Of a stretch of DNA of 64,000 nucleotides, positions 45,460 to 60,142 are shown piece after piece; the first letter of the stretch is position 1, and every line of letters starts with the position of its first letter. The translations under genes and the position numbers were made by a program. This stretch comes from Vicia villosa (taxonomy: Eukaryota > Streptophyta > Magnoliopsida > Fabales > Fabaceae), in assembly GCF_029867415.1 (NCBI RefSeq), contig NW_026705297.1, positions 558,001-622,000 of the forward strand, given 5' to 3'. Below the pieces are notes generated by a model. It was not told the DNA's origin. It was given only the letters and a program-made list of their open reading frames with translations, and did no database searches.

Positions 45460-46849
45460 ATCGGAGGGACCCTCCGGGAAACCCTCAGGCGCATCCTCAT
45501 AGTCATCAGCATTCTCCTACAGTGGGTAATTACTCTCTTAAGGTGGCACCAGAGAAACATCATTTATAAGAAGTGGCATAGACCTATCCCGACGAGGTCT
45601 GCGGGAGAACAGGGTCTATGATGTACCCTCACCAACATCCCGACGCCTCTGGGATGAAGAAGTGGAAGTAGAAGGGCCTGTGCATTAGGCTGTGGACTAG
45701 GTTGTGGCATAACCTCGGTTGTGGGATCTGCTGGAACAGCTAGAACAGTGGCGTCGACTCCCTCTACCACCGTGCACTTCAGACGGATGCATGTTGTGCA
45801 ACCCGCCCATGTATGAGTCAGTTCATACGATTAGCCATAAGGTCTGCAAGGTATAACAAAAAAAATTGAATTAGATCCAAATAAATTATAAAAACAAAAG
45901 AAAAAACAATTTTTAACTCCGGATATATACATATGAAAAACTTTCGTAGATACAAATACGTAAGTACCCAGCATACACAACATTTGGGTTATTTTGGAGC
46001 TGCATCTACGGAAATACCCTAAAGTTAACTTGTTTCGTAGATGCACCTCCGAAACCTTCTGCAACTCATTAGTCGCGACAATGGTGTCTGGAACCCCTAA
46101 AAATCACATTTTTGAGGCTCTGGTCGTCCGTTTAACACAACCAACAATACCTACATTGTCTCTAAACTATGTTTCTAAAACTATATAAGGATTTCTACAC
46201 CTAAAAGTATATTCTAACTCTTTTACAGGAAATACTCAAAAATACTATGGAAACTCGAAAACTTACCGATTATATTGATCTTTGAATGATTTAGAGTGTG
46301 TTGATCGTTGAAGTTGATGCTCACTGTCGAACTCAAGAGAGAAAAAAACAAGTTTGGTGGAAAATATTTTTTGAGGTTTGAGAGATTTTGGAGAGTTGGA
46401 AGATGAAAAATGTTAAGAATGAGGGAGGAGAAGACAGTCTGGCGCGAGTTTATCAAAAATGGTTACGGAGATACATAACAGGAATCCTTCTGTAGGTGCA
46501 TCTACGGAAAAAACTAACGTTGAGTAAAAAAAGGTACTTTCGAAGATACACCTCTGAAAGTAGGGGTATTTTTGGAAACGCACATGGTGCCTAAGAACCC
46601 CAAGGGGTGAGGTAAGAAATTCCATTTTTTTAACGAAAAAGTGATTTCATTAACATCAAACAAAATTATAGAGTTGAGCTATATTTAAAAGGTAAGTATT
46701 CCAACCACGTTTTAGAACCATGACTCTTCCTAACACCCATCATATGGTGTGCATCAGAATTTAAAAGTTCTACTGATAAACATAAGTGACTTATCTTTAA
46801 AACAATTTAGCAGCATATTACAATCCATAATTATGGGTTCCAAAGCAGC

Positions 46850-47110
46850 AAGGTGTAGCGGGGAAAAATTGAGACCAAAACCATTGGATTAACTTGAGTC
46901 ATTATTTTAGTGAAAGTCGCCACCATGCTTCAATATTTCCAAAGGAAATGGGAAAAGGACGAAGTAAAAGCCAAAGAATTTTTTTAATCAAAACTAACAA
47001 AATAGAGATCTTAGGTACGGGGGTTGATTATGCAAGGGGAAGGTGTTAGCACCCATCACATCTGTGGTACTCCACATGAACCTTTTTGTAAATTTGTGTT
47101 AAAAGAGTTA
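46850..47110 (+). mobile_element. LTR-retrotransposon fragment (Ogre-like LTR sequence)
   Basis: AAAGTCGCCACCATG, then GGAAATGGGAAAAGGACG, then GGGGTTGATTATGCAAGGGG and GTGTTAGCACCCATCAC follow in the order I remember from abundant LTR sequences of legume Ogre-type elements. No boundaries are seen. The 102-codon open frame at 47,024-47,332 lies over it and is not a convincing gene. Confidence 0.38.
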
Positions 47111-49198
47111 TGTGCAAAAGAAAGTTGTTTGGTTAAAAAAAATTCTCATCAAGATGTTGCATCTTGTGCCTACATACCTCCTGAGTGCAATGGAGAAATT
47201 AGAGCAATTGTAGTTCCGCTCAAAAGGGAAGTGTTGAGAATAATTAGGTGTCACATGCAAGTATATATGTTTTTTATCATAGCAAGTGATAAAAGAAAGA
47301 GTATCGTACCCATGGGGAGTGTTACTACTTAGATATGACTTTTATTAAATCTATCCTTTCACTTTAAGCATAAGTAGAGAAATAATAATAAGTGGTGGTT
47401 TGAATCCATCTTTCACATGAAAATAAAGTAGACTAAGAGAAAAGCGTGTGTAGAAGTATCAAGAGAAATATATTTGAGCTTATGATCCACTAATATCTTT
47501 AGTGTGTTTGTGTGTTAATGATGTGTGGTGTCGTGACATGCAAGGTCAGAAGGATCTGGTGGTGTATTTCCACATCATTCATAAGCATGCATAAAAGGGC
47601 AAGGAAAGCAAATCTGTAAGCTCCACTTTCAACCACTTTTATGCATGAAATACACTTGTTGTTAGATCTCTCATAAAAATAAGCTATTACATATCTCTAA
47701 GGTGATCAATCAAAGAAATAGATTTTGGAGATATAAACACATGATAAAGCAAGCACTAACCACACGAGCATATACCATAAACACACTTTTAATATTAATA
47801 TCACATTGCTCAATGAAAAGAAGTTTGGCTCATAGTGAGCTGAGTATAGCCAATGAACATGGTTCTCAAAGGAAACATCTTAAGACAATAAAATGAACAA
47901 AATATATCAACTTAAGAGGAGCTCGGAGCAAGACTTGAGATGGTTAATCTTCAAGAGGAAACTCCAATCGCGCTAATGATCATATGCTAGCACAAACTTC
48001 GATGAGGAGATAAATCTCGTTCACACTATTTTAACCACACACTAAACTTTTGTAATATAAACTTGGAATATTTTTTGAACTCCTTTCGATGTTTCTTGCA
48101 GCTCTATTTATAGGCCAAGAGTCAGGGTTTCTTCAGCTGCATTAGATCATGGGCCTAGATTCAAGAATTTCATCCATCCCACGCCTCCTCAACGTCTTCA
48201 ACATAGAAAGAGGGAATATTCGTATAAGTAGACAGCAGTGGGAGACAAGGCGAAATGTGCAAAGTGTCACAGCAGGAGCAGGCGGTGTGCAGTGTACCTT
48301 TGTACGAGATTTTATCTTTTAGCGCCACCTTCTTTAACCTTGAATTTGAATCATTTCCACTCTCATTTTCAGTACCCACCGAGCCTTTCCCTCCAATTAG
48401 TATCTCTTTCCACTCTCTATTCATTAGCGTACCACTTGCAAGTGTTGTTTCTTTTTGAATTAAGCTTCCAAAAGTTGTCTGTCGTATATGATTTTTCAAG
48501 CCAACTATTGAATTTTTACAAGTATACATTTTTACTGGAAATTTACGTTTTATACAGGATTTTTCTTAAAAAAACATTCATATTTACCGGAATTTTAAAA
48601 ATGTCTGATAAAAACTTATATTTATCATGTAATTTTACCTGATTTTTTTGAGAAATCCAGTTAAACTAAATGCATCTTTACGAGGGAATTAAAAAAATTG
48701 GTAAAAATGCATACAAGCTTACCGAATATTTCAAAAAAATAGTAGAATAAAATGTTGAGATGGCAACCAATTTGTTTGAAAAATTCAGGAAAGTCATGTT
48801 GATTTTTCATTATTAAAAAAAAATGGTAGTTCTAATTTCTCTGTTTTTTCAATGAAGTACAGAGGGAAAGACGACACGATTGCTTATAGGAAGATTCACA
48901 GAGCTGTAGAGAGGCCTCGTGTGAGGGCAGATAAATGTAATGATTTAAATATTCAGGCAGAAAAAGTAGCTCTGACAGGTTCTGACAGGAGGATGATGAT
49001 TGAGTAGGCACACACACTTTGCATTATGTGGCGTTGAGGAGGTAAATGTGATCGACAAGTCGTATAGATTACTGATGAGCTTGATGTTGTGGTTGTTGAC
49101 GTTAGTGAGACATGAGCTCTGGAGGTTGAGGGTCAGGATGACAGGCAGGTGGTGGTTGAGACAGAGTTGACTCATGTTGGACATGTGACTTCACACAT
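47111..49198. other. Intergenic DNA
   Basis: Several small open frames on both strands, none with a recognisable domain or splice partners. Nothing supportable beyond that. Confidence 0.4.
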
Positions 49199-50545
49199 AA
49201 AAGGGGGTGAATTGTGTGTTTCACAAAAACTTGGATTTGAAAAACTTTTAGAATCAAAATCAGAGTTTGAAAATATTTTTAGATAAGGTTTATAATTAAG
49301 CAATGGAAAATACATTTGTAGAAGATAGAGTGCGAGAAAAAAAGAGTTAAGAGAAGAGAGAATAACATCGAGAATTATACACGTTCACTCAAAAACGACG
49401 TAGACATGTCCCTAGGATTTTATATTGAGAGTATCCAATAAACTTAATAGCTTTTAGTAGGATGAACTCTCGAACCCCCTTATACAAGGGAAACTAAGTT
49501 AATGTCTAACTTCCAACCAAACAACAAAGCGAGGAATGAAGTGGGAGTTTTCCTTATGGACCGAAATAAAGGTTTTATCACAGAATAATCTTGAACGTTG
49601 AGAGCTTTTATCACTGGGTTGAACTCGTTAACCCAAACTTGGTTTTATATCGGCTAACTAAGAACCAAAGAGATTTTATCACTTGTCTGATCTCAAACCT
49701 AAACAAGCTTTTATCACAGTAAAAGTTGAACCTAAACTTGATTTTATCACGGGCTAACCAAGAACCTAAGCGGAGACTTGATCACACAATCCCCAAACAA
49801 AAGCTTTTCATGGGTTTTAGCTTCTAACCTAAACAAACATTCTCTCAAAGAATAAAATGTTCAACCAAGGTAAAAATAAAACTTCCCTGTTGAGCTTACA
49901 AAACTATCCTTCCAAAATTACAACTTCCTCACTCGCAAAGGGACTTTCTCGAAAGACACTTCAACTAATTTTTTAGTGAGAGAAAGTAAACAAAATAATT
50001 TTTAGAGAGAAAGTGAAAAGTGAGAAATGAAAACCATGTTTCTAAATGTGAAGAAAAAAAGTGAAAATGAACCTCTATTTATAGGCTAGAGGTTAGCGCA
50101 AAAAAAAGAATAATTTTAAAGTTTTTTTTTATGACTTGCCAATTGATTGACAATATGCACCAATCGATTTATTAGTCTAAACTAATCGATTAACAAGTTA
50201 AAAATGGAAGGAATGGATATATAGCTGTTACTCATCATTGAGATGTCGTCCTACTCGCTCATGGCCTATTTTTGAACTGTTCTAATTGATTGGAAGAGTG
50301 TCAATCGATTGTAGAGACAAAAATTCCCTCAAAGGTTTTATGACAGCTTCTAACTCATCGGGCACGACTTCAAGTATTTTTGAAAAGGTTTATTGAAAAA
50401 TAAGTTTAAAAACAAGTTTATATGTGTGTAATTTAGTCATGTACTTTTATAATAATGCCCTTATGCTTGATAATATGTTTACTCAGACGTGTCGAAGTAG
50501 ACTTTCACATACTCTCACAACTTAATGTTCTTTATTTTCTTGACA
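49199..50545. repeat. Degenerate interspersed repeat with TTTTATCAC subrepeats
   Basis: It begins with AAAAGGGGGTGAATTGTGTG, a phrase I associate with dispersed legume repeats. From 49,570 to 49,830 the motif GCTTTTATCAC(A/T)G recurs every 45-60 bp, alternating with GAACCTAAAC-like phrases. Non-coding; element class unknown. Confidence 0.4.
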
Positions 50546-52566
<2,021 letters not shown>

Positions 52567-52704
52567 TATATATAATATATAGGGGTTAAGGGTGTTCAAA
52601 TTAACCGGTTATATAAATTATCCATCTTCGTGACTTTCAAGTATGAATAGAATATATTATTTTGATGTGTCAAAATCATTAATTATAATAAGGTTTTTTA
52701 AAAT

Positions 52705-53056
52705 TGTTAAGAGTCTCACATCAGACAATATATGACCTCGACATGTCCTTATAAGTGGGGGCAATCTTCACCCGACAAGCCGGTTTTGTAGGGTTGAGTT
52801 AGGCCTAACCACACTTCTTAACATGGTATCAAAGCCTGGTTTAAGATCCGGTGGGCCACCTTCTATGGTTTCCGCTATCGGGCCACCCACCATTTATTTC
52901 CACGCTCCAGTTGTCTAGTCCTGGGCGTGAGGGGGTGTGTTAAGAGTCTCACATCGGACAATATACGGCCTCGACATGTCCTTATAAGTGGGGGCAATTC
53001 TCAACCTAAAAGCCGATTTTGTAGGGTTGAGTTAGGTCTAACCACACTTCTTAACA
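52705..53056 (+). mobile_element. Complete TRIM (miniature LTR retrotransposon)
   Basis: Two 119-bp LTRs (52,705-52,823 and 52,938-53,056), TGTTAAGAGTCTCACATC to CACTTCTTAACA, flank a 114-bp interior. The interior starts with TGGTATCAAAGCC (initiator tRNA-Met primer site) and ends with the purine tract GTGAGGGGG. The TSD is AAAAT (52,700-52,704 and 53,057-53,061). No coding capacity, so it must be moved in trans. The LTRs differ at several positions and so are older than those of the large elements. Confidence 0.93.
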
Positions 53057-53061
53057 AAAAT

Positions 53062-53800
53062 AGTAATGATCAAACAAATATATAAAAATATGGTTATTTT
53101 TGACAAATTCAAATAGCTATTATTTAAGCTATGAATCAAGATTCAAGACAACGGGCTTGTGGGTTTATTTCTCTTGTCTAATTAACTTCTTTTTTTAATT
53201 AGAGCATATAACAAAACATCATCATATACATGAAAATGGTTACCATAAATTTCCTAATACATGAAGATTATGAAATTAAGGTATATTAAGCGCTTTAAAA
53301 TTGAGAAAGGGGAAAGAAAAAGAAAATAAATTGAACAAAGATATTGTTTAAAGAGAAGAGGAAATTTGGGATTCCTCACTCACTTTCTACTGTGCTACCA
53401 AATAAATATGATGTAGAAAACAAAAAATTACGCCTCTGATTTGTTTTAATGTATTTTTACAAATAAGTGAAAACAATAATAAAAATCCTTAAATAGAATT
53501 GATGCTTTATCTAAAACAAGTTTGAAAGATGACAAAATGATTTGGAGTTATTATTCTTTTCTTTGTTCATGTGTAACAATACTTAGCCATATTCTCAGTC
53601 ATTACTCCATTTGTATAGAAAAAGAAGAAAACTTTTCTGTTATATAAATAAAAGTGAATTAAAAAAAATAAAACTAAAAAAAAAATAATGCATACTTAAG
53701 TAAAAGTTTGTTTATTAACCCGACAAGTAAAAATATTGTCTAATAAATCTATTGACTTGGCGTAGAATGAAGTTTCTAAGTAATTTACTAATTAAATCAT
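53062..53800. other. AT-rich intergenic DNA
   Basis: Nothing supportable seen. Confidence 0.5.
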
Positions 53801-54235
53801 GGTTAAATTACTTCTAGGGTCCTTTAACTTAATTAAATGTAACAATTTGGTCCTTTATGTTATTTTTGCTTCAGAATGGTCCTTTAAGTTACCTAACGTC
53901 CTCAACGTTGGCCTTGGTCAAATGTCATGTTAAAAAAAGGATGATGTGTCACTTAAGTTGCTGATGTGTCCACTCCTATATGCTGACTATTCTTTTTTTT
54001 TAAAAGTCATTCTTTTATTTTCCACTACTAAAATAGATATGCCAGCTTAATGTCAAAAGAAACTAGAAGGTCACGCAGAAGGTGAAGGTGCTCGAAGACG
54101 ACGACGGCGCTGAAGGTGACGCAAGAGCGTTGCTGAGGTATGTATCCCACTTTCTAAAGTGATTGTTGCTGAATGTGTGCCTATCATTAGGTTGTTGGGT
54201 GTGTGTGTTGTTGATGTTCTTAGGTCAAACTGGAC

Positions 54236-57200
54236 ATGGATGAATTTTATGTTGATTTCCATCATGGGGGATTTTTCATTGGTGATAAGTATGAACAAGG
54301 GGAAGTGTCAATCTGGAAATGTGATGGTGATAAATGGAGTTACTTTGAGATTTTAGGGGTTGTTAATGAGATGGGATATCCAGGGGTTCTTGAAATTTGG
54401 TACGAATTTGCTGGAACATTTAAGGCGTTAGAAGATGACTTTGGTGCTATAGAAGCATTGAACTGGTCCAAGACAAATGGAAAATTTGATATATACACTG
54501 TTCACCCTATACCCCAACCTGACATACAAGTTACCCTACCTGGACCCCAACATGTAGTGTTTGCAACTGAACCAACTGAGGCCCAACCTGAAACAAATGA
54601 GGCCCGACCTGAAACTGAAGTAGGTGAAGTAACTGATAGGGACATAGTAGAAGGGTTTTATGACTCAGGTGATGAGATTTTAAATGATGGATTTGGAGAA
54701 TTATTAGTAGGAGAAGGGTTCAGAGCTGGCCAAAATGATCAACCTCTTGATAAACTACTGCCAGAGGAGACATCTAAAAAAAGGAAGAGGACTAATGGAA
54801 TACCAAAGAAAAAAAAGGTGGTAGTGGAACTCCAAAAAAGGCAACTTCAGGAAGCTTAAATAAGGGAAAAAAGGGAAGACCAAAGAAAAAAAACAAGTGG
54901 ATGAAGGATTAAATGCAGTTGGTGTAGAAACATCAAGTGAGGAAGATGTTCTTGATTTTGGATTTAGAAAAAGGAGCATAGGTAGGAAGGTAAGTCATGG
55001 TTTGTCAGATTCTGACTATAAAACTGAAGAGCTAATAAGTGAGGATGATATGGGTAGTGATTATTCAGATGAGAGTGGGAAGGTAAAGTATCCATCATTT
55101 GTCCCCCCTAAGAAGTTTAATGACTATAAGTGGGTGTTAGGGAGCTTGTTTTCAACAAGGGAAGCGTTCAAGGAAGCTGTGTCAAGTTATGATGTTTACA
55201 ATGGTAGGGATTTAAGATACCTGAAGAATGACAAGACTAGGGTCATAGTGGGTTGCAAGGAAGGTTGTGGATGGGTGAATTTGTGTTCTAAATTGCCACA
55301 TGAGGATACTTGGCAATTAAGAACATTAAATGATAATCACACTTGTAGTAGAGAGTATAATGTTAGGATGTTTAATACAAATTGGCTAGGGAAGAAGTTG
55401 TATTCAACAGTTAGAATTAACCCTAATGTAAAACTGACTTCTATTTGTGACAAAGTACATGAAAAATGGAATGTTAGAATGAATAGGATGAAAGCTTATA
55501 GGGCAAGAAAGGCAACACTAGATATGGTTGAAGGGTCTTTCAAGGAGCAATATAGAAGACTTTATGACTATACACATGAGCTACTGAGGTCTAACCCAAA
55601 CAACACCATCAAGATCAATGTCCAAGCAACTAATGTGGATCCTACTGAAATTGAACTACAACGTGAAGATTATGTTAGCAGGCCATTACTACCAAGTTTC
55701 CATAGACTTTATATGTGCCTTCAAGCTTGCAAGAAAGATTTCCAAGTTTGTAGACCAATAATAAGAATAGATGAGGGCAACTATGGTGGGCAGATTCTTG
55801 CAACAGTTGGGAGAGACCCTAATGATCAAATGTTGCCCATTGCATTGGCTGTAGTTGAAGCTGAGACAAAGGATTCTTGGGCGTGGTTTTTGACCTGCTA
55901 GTTAGAGACTTGGGAGGACCAGAAATCTGTAAGAAATTTACTTTTATTTCAGATCAGCAGGAGGTAACATTCTTGTCTTAACTTTTTTATTTTGTAACAA
56001 TTCAGTCCTTTGTGTTTTAAAAATGTAACATATTAAGTCCTTTTCAAGTGTAACACTGTTTGTTCATTACATGATTAGGGACTGTTACCTGCAATAGAGG
56101 AGTTATTGCCTGGAGTTGACCAGAGATTTTGTGTTAGACATCTATATAGCAACTTTAGAAAAAGGTTTCCAGGCAAGCAATTGAAGGAATTAATGTGGAG
56201 GGCAGCAAAGGCAACCTATCCCCAAGCATGGGATAAGGAAATGAGGGAGATGAGAAAGGTTAATGAGGAAGCATACAAGCATTTGTTGAAGATTCCTCCT
56301 AGATTTTGGAGTAAATCACAATTCAAATATACCACAAAAAGTGATGTGTTGGTGAACAATATGTCTGAAACTTTTAATAGTGTTATTATTGGACCAAGAC
56401 AAAAACCAATTGTAACAATGATGGAAGAGATCAGAGGGTACCTCATGGATAGATGGGCAACTAATAGAGCCAAGATTGAAGAGTATAGTGAGTCTGTACT
56501 ACCAAGAATTAAGAAGGTGCTAGAAAGAAGGCAAGAAATCTCAAGGTTTTTTATAGCAAGGTAATTCAAATGACACTTCATAAATGATAGTAATTCTGAA
56601 ACACTATACTCATACAATTCTAATTTTTTTAGGTTATCAGGCAACATGATTTATGAAGTGAGGCATACTAGTGTGACTGGGGAGAAATTCACAATTGACC
56701 TCAATAAGTTTGAGTGCTCTTGTAGGAGTTGGATGCTGACTGGGATTCTATGCCACCATGCAATTTCTTGCATCCTCAGTAGATTTGAAGACCCTACTGA
56801 GTACATTCCTTCCTGGTTTAGGAAGGAGACATACCAAGCTTGCTATACACCTTTGATATATCCAACAAATGGGGAGAACTTGTGAGAATTGACACCATAT
56901 CATGACATTCTTCCACCCCCATCTAAAAGGGCACCGGGGAGGCCAAAAAAGAGAAGAAATAGAGATGCTGATGAAAAGAGGAAGGATACTACAACTGTTT
57001 CCAGAAAGGGATTGCCAAATAAATGCCCAGTATGTGGTCTATCTGGACATAACAAATCATCATGTCCATCTGCACCAAGACAGTCCAACAATGCAACCAC
57101 TGCCCAATCTCAAAGTGCCACAAGTGTCCCCACCCAAACTCCCACAACTGTCCAATCCTAAACACCTACAACAGTACAATCCCAAACTCCCACAGTTGTA

Positions 57201-57452
57201 CAGTCTCAACCTACAAATAGAGTTCAAACAAGGCAATCTCAAAATGCCACCATCCAAAGCCAACCAACAAGTAGAGTTCAAACAAGGAAATCAGCAGTGA
57301 CCCAAAAATAAGGAGTTCAGACACGCCATTCAATCACAGTTGCTCAGTTACTTGCCATGAGGAGGGTTAGACAAGGACAAGGACCAACAACAGCATTTCA
57401 GCCACCAACAAGTCAGAGACCCAAGATGCCTTATAAAAGAAAATCCAAATAG
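54236..57452 (+). pseudogene. MuDR-type MULE transposase, multiply broken
   Basis: A possible leader intron is 54,138-54,223. Residues 1-100 form a PB1-like N-terminal domain (MDEFYVDFHHGGFF, ALNWSKTNGKFDIYTVHP). Then come acidic linkers and an AT-hook-like GRPKKKN, the MuDR DNA-binding part (VGCKEGCGWVNL, DNHTCSREYN), and the transposase core (NYGGQILATVGRDPNDQML, ETKDSWAWFL, FISDQQ, VDQRFCVRHLYSNF). Next are a SWIM zinc finger (CSC...LCHHAISC), a second AT-hook (GRPKKRR) and a zinc knuckle CPVCGLSGHNKSSC. Introns: 55,964-56,078 and 56,561-56,632. Breaks: frameshifts at two A8 runs (54,809-54,816 and 54,886-54,893), a one-base loss near 55,891, and stops at 56,883, 57,159 and 57,309. A few residues are also missing in front of NYGGQ beside the first catalytic Asp. 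Clearly a dead copy. Confidence 0.9.
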
Positions 57453-57897
57453 GATGTAACCTTGTAGACTGTTTTTTGGGATCTAATGTTTTGATTATTT
57501 TGGGATATAATGTTTTGATTAGTTTAAGTACTCAACTATCTAATATGTAATTTTGTTATGACAATATTTTGATTAAATGAATATGCAATGTTTTGGTTAT
57601 TTTAGGATTTACTATCTAATTCTGGTTTGTGTATAATATTGTTATAAACTAGTTTGTGTATAACAATGTATATCAGTCACGTTTTATTCTATAACAAACT
57701 GATCCTTTAGGATTTTAAATTGTAACAACAATGTTTTACTTATTCTTATATTGTAACAACTAGGTCCTTCATTTATACATTACACTAAGTAGTAAATTGC
57801 AGTATCAAAACTGGAATATGCAACACAGATCAAGAAGATGTCATTAAACTCCAATTATCATCAAATATTACATCAAGGGGCCAAAAAATATGTGTTA
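57453..57897. other. 3' flank of the MULE transposase
   Basis: AT-rich, with recurring TGTAACAA and TTTTGATTA phrases; presumably the 3' UTR and subterminal part of the MULE. No gene. Confidence 0.45.
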
Positions 57898-60129
57898 TGT
57901 AACACCCTTCGAAACCCCGCGGAAATTAATAAAATAATTCAGAGTAAAACATGAAAATAAGGGTGCCACAATTCAATTTAAAACAAATTATCATAAATCA
58001 ATTGTCATGCTTCACTTAGGGGCAAACCATCCATTTAACAAAATCATGTTTCTATACAGCGGAACATTAATCAACAGATAAGCATAACATCATCTATGCA
58101 ATATCTCACAAAATTACTCCAATAACAACAACATAGAGTATCATCATCAAATCTAAGCTAGCGTTCCCCCAGTGTTACAATATCAGAGCATGACACCGAC
58201 GCTATACTAAACAAACTGACTCATGAGCTAATCCTCACCGAGCCAAAAGCCGCTATCCTCAATCTGAAAATATCAACAGTAAGGGTGAGTCTCATTCACA
58301 ATTAACAAATGTTATCGAATCATAAACAATAACACATCATAGTCACATTATTCATCCAATTTCATTATATTCAGATTGTCAGGAAGTACTCATCAACACA
58401 CAACAACAAATAGAATACATTACCAAGAGACAACACCATAATTCATCCAAACAAATCATAACCATTACACAATCATCACATATTATAACATTGGACAATC
58501 TTCCATTCATGTTATAATAACACAAGTAGCCTAATGCAAATGCAACTATATGCATGTGGTACCAAAATCTGGGATAACCCAACTCACCGATCCACCATCG
58601 TCAAGGATACGGCAACGCCCACTCACTAATTCCACACAATGGGAATTAGCTACCACTGATCCACCATCGTCAAGGATCAGCCACATAATGATTATGAAAT
58701 GCATGTATCAACCATAACATGCTCATCATCCACATAAACCATCCAAATGTCATAATCATCAACCAACACAATAACCAATAGCCACACACAATTAATCTAT
58801 TTCTCAACCATAAATAAAATACATATTTTACACCAACAATATATGTATAACAAACACCAATTACAACCACAACATCATAACAGGTAAATCATTCATTAAC
58901 GTGCTTGTACGCATAAACCACCACACAGTGCAACAACAATAGCACCTCTCACCACCGTGTACCAAGTACAACAAATCAACCCAACAACAACAGAGCATTT
59001 ACATCATCGTTCATCAAAACACATGATAACCATATTTACCATGAACAACATCCATTTGCATAACAAGCAGAAGCAACCACATTATCACAGCACACATCAT
59101 TGCACATATTCAATTATGCAAACAACAATCATTGCACCTCATCAGCTATGCAAAACTAGAATAAACCACATTTGGAGAAAACGATACTTTTCAAAATAAA
59201 ATCAAGTTGTTGTTATTTTATTTATTTCATATGGTAGAGCATTCAATTTAAGGAACAACGTCCAAAACGGCGTCTAAAATGGACTTACGGTTTGAAAGTT
59301 ACACATCTTTAACTTTTTACAAGAAAACAATTATCGCTACAGCACGCGGCGCCACGCCCAGTCCGCAGCGCGTAACGAATAGAAAACACGCCTTCGCGGC
59401 GCAAACACAGGTTCGCGGCGCGGAACGAGAAAATCACTACGCCTTCGCGGCGCGCACCTACCTTCGCGGCGCGAACTGGCAAAAGTCACAACTTTCATCG
59501 CAATTGACAGCATTACGGGATTTACCCCAAAATCCCCGAAACCCAAACCAAGTTATGTCATGAACCTCAATTACCACCATATCAGCCACATACATGTTAT
59601 AACACAAATATAACACACAAAGAGGATCATTTAATCATCATAACAATCATATAATCATACAATTCATCAAATCATACAATTCCCTTCAAAATCACCCCAA
59701 AACCCCAATCCATCATATAACCAATTGACACAAACAATGCATCTAAATCAATCCTATTATCTATGATACGATAAAAGATATTAACCGGAAGAGTCCCCCC
59801 TTACCTTAGCCAAAGATCTTGATTAGCCCTCTTCCTCTTCTTCTGTTCCTCTTTCACGTATCAGCTTTCTAATCTCTCATCTCCTCTGCTTTGCTTTTCA
59901 TGTTCCTTTTTTCCTTTTTCCCAATTTTCCTTATTTCCTTTATTTTATGAAAACATAAAATAATTAGTAACGGGCTTACTCACTTAGCACCCCCATACTA
60001 CTAATCTCACCATTCCAGCCCAATGGCCCTTAATCCATAATTCTCCAATAATTCAACAAAATACCAAATAATTCTAAATAATAATTTAATTTCCGATTAA
60101 ATTAAAATTAGAAAATATGGGGTGTTACA
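57898..60129 (-). repeat. 3' LTR (2232 bp)
   Basis: Boundaries are fixed by the TGTAACACCC start, the GGGTGTTACA end and the adjoining purine tract. Contains the GC-rich block at 59,341-59,480. No coding. Confidence 0.85.
59341..59480. repeat. GC-rich block with four TTCGCGGCGC repeats in the LTR
   Basis: TTCGCGGCGC occurs at 59,393, 59,412, 59,444 and 59,463, spaced 19, 32 and 19 bp, in a CpG-dense 140 bp within an otherwise AT-rich LTR. Confidence 0.85.
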
Positions 60130-60142
60130 ACTCTCCCCCACT
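60130..60142 (-). promoter_or_regulatory. Polypurine tract of the 2.2-kb-LTR element
   Basis: On the minus strand AGTGGGGGAGAGT directly precedes the 3' LTR. A similar AAGTGGGGGAGAAGT lies near 63,466-63,480. Confidence 0.75.

Larger units (their letters stand above)
43108..46623. mobile_element. MULE-like element carrying a decayed PMD gene
   Basis: Ends GGCAATTTTTAAATCCACCC (left) and, inverted, GGAATTTCTTACCTCACCCC (right) are similar, continuing with a shared CTTAGG block. Flanks are ATTTTTTTT (43,099-43,107) and ATTTTTTT (46,624-46,631), an imperfect 8-9-bp TSD of the Mutator size. Inside are TTCCGTAGATGTAGCTCCG-type motifs near both ends, and a minus-strand PMD pseudogene. No MULE transposase is present, so it is non-autonomous. 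Confidence 0.5.
53801..57897 (+). mobile_element. MULE DNA transposon, right end missing
   Basis: The left end GGTTAAATTACTTCTAGGGT with TTTGGTCCTTTA repeats looks like a MULE terminal inverted repeat. The transposase pseudogene follows. No inverted copy of the left end is seen before 57,897, where an LTR element begins. The right end was probably separated by that insertion and lies beyond the window, or has been lost. Confidence 0.55.

Noticed and set aside
47024..47332. 102-codon plus-strand frame
   Set aside because: Overlies sequence that looks like a dispersed LTR repeat; no domain or gene context.
48170..48642. Overlapping 119- and 134-codon frames on opposite strands
   Set aside because: Neither has a recognisable motif, splice partners or biased composition; likely chance.
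59279..59563. 94-codon frame across the GC-rich block
   Set aside because: Open only because of the repeated TTCGCGGCGC motif in an LTR; reads Arg-Gly-Ala repeats.
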